Positions 14,057-14,156 of a DNA stretch of 14,156 nt are shown here, piece by piece (position 1 is the stretch's first letter; every line of letters starts with the position of its first letter). The notes under the pieces were generated by a model. The model searched no databases. It saw only the letters and a list, made by a program, of their open reading frames with translations, and was not told where the DNA came from. Made by a program: the position numbers and the translations under genes. Source of the stretch: Verrucomicrobiales bacterium (GTDB taxonomy: Bacteria; Verrucomicrobiota; Verrucomicrobiia; Verrucomicrobiales; DEV007); the NCBI GenBank assembly GCA_002705125.1, contig PAHQ01000096.1, positions 1-14,156 of the forward strand. Reading direction: 5' to 3'.

Positions 14057-14115
14057 ATATTTAAGAACTCTTAAAGGAGATCAAAAACAACGAACAATTA
14101 GATTAGATAAATAAA

Positions 14116-14156
14116 ATGGCAGTAAAACCACCTAGCAAAACTCAAGTTTTAAACAC
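14116..14156 (+). CDS. Start of a gene, possibly HU/IHF-type DNA-binding protein (partial)
   Basis: ATG at 14116 opens 13 codons to the window edge, reading MAVKPPSKTQVLN. A stop codon in the same frame lies 12 bases upstream (14104), so this is the first usable start. The 'PPSKTQVLN' string resembles the N-terminus of HU-family histone-like proteins, where a K-[ST]-[EQ]-[LV]-[IL] helix begins, and the long AT-rich promoter would suit a highly expressed gene. With 13 residues the family is a guess; that a gene starts here is more likely than not. Confidence 0.45.
   Translation, partial: MAVKPPSKTQVLN

Larger units (their letters stand above)
13582..14115. other. 534-base AT-rich divergent intergenic region
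   Basis: The only gap above 300 bases. It holds the presumed promoters of trpA (leftward) and of the gene at 14116 (rightward). I found no tRNA, riboswitch consensus or convincing ORF. It contains runs such as T8 (13781-13788) and T9-A6 (about 13919-13933), a short tandem repeat TAGATGATA/AAGATGATA (13873-13890), and two intercalated inverted-repeat pairs near trpA. The middle (13770-13980) is especially AT-rich and may be intrinsically bent. A small RNA cannot be excluded. Confidence 0.6.

Noticed and set aside
1-14156. Mobile elements, CRISPR arrays, tRNA or rRNA genes
   Set aside because: No transposase, integrase, regular repeat-spacer pattern, terminal inverted repeats or tRNA-like cloverleaf sequence was seen in any gap.

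Overview
The window is an ordinary-looking piece of a bacterial chromosome: compact, AT-rich, almost all coding, with no mobile element, CRISPR array, tRNA or rRNA that I can see. The genes are mostly core metabolism. My best guess for the host is an AT-rich, probably aquatic member of the Verrucomicrobiota (Opitutales/Puniceicoccales type). This rests on the look of the unassigned proteins, the MoxR/DUF58 pair and the trpA-dapF-dapA-dapB grouping. It is an inference, not a proof.

Layout. The left edge (1-255, minus) holds the N-terminal TRAM domain of an RNA uracil-C5 methyltransferase, cut by the window. It is divergent from a small two-TM protein of unknown function (352-732, plus). That gene runs tail to tail, with a 4-base overlap, into a minus-strand cluster read as thiH -> thiS -> AI-2E/PerM-family membrane protein -> MoxR ATPase -> DUF58 protein (5290 down to 729). 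thiH and thiS serve synthesis of the thiazole half of thiamine, but thiG, their obligate partner, is not in the window. MoxR and DUF58 are a classic chaperone-like pair, separated by one base.

Divergent from thiH is a 315-aa protein with two TM segments and a periodically repeated W-E-x-F motif (5379-6326, plus), followed by acpP (acyl carrier protein, 6460-6699) and a hairpin. A three-gene plus-strand group comes next: a 174-aa protein of unknown function, a membrane-anchored LysM protein whose C-terminal half looks like a YkuD L,D-transpeptidase domain without its catalytic Cys, and accA (carboxyltransferase alpha subunit of acetyl-CoA carboxylase). acpP and accA both serve fatty-acid synthesis.

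accA collides tail to tail, with an 11-base overlap, with a very tight minus-strand operon read as trpA -> dapF -> dapA -> dapB -> folK -> panB (13581 down to 9028). It covers the last steps of tryptophan synthesis, the lysine/diaminopimelate branch, folate and pantothenate. Junctions are 12 bases or less, several overlapping. A 534-base very AT-rich intergenic region (13582-14115) separates trpA from the start of a divergent gene at the right edge, possibly an HU-type DNA-binding protein.

Translation signals are unusual throughout. Almost no start has a Shine-Dalgarno sequence at normal distance, GTG/TTG starts are frequent, and two genes carry a perfect TATAAT exactly 9 bases before ATG, which suggests leaderless or nearly leaderless mRNAs. 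The most interesting items are this start-site pattern, the apparently dead YkuD/LysM protein, and the W-E-x-F repeat protein. I found no convincing new multi-gene system.
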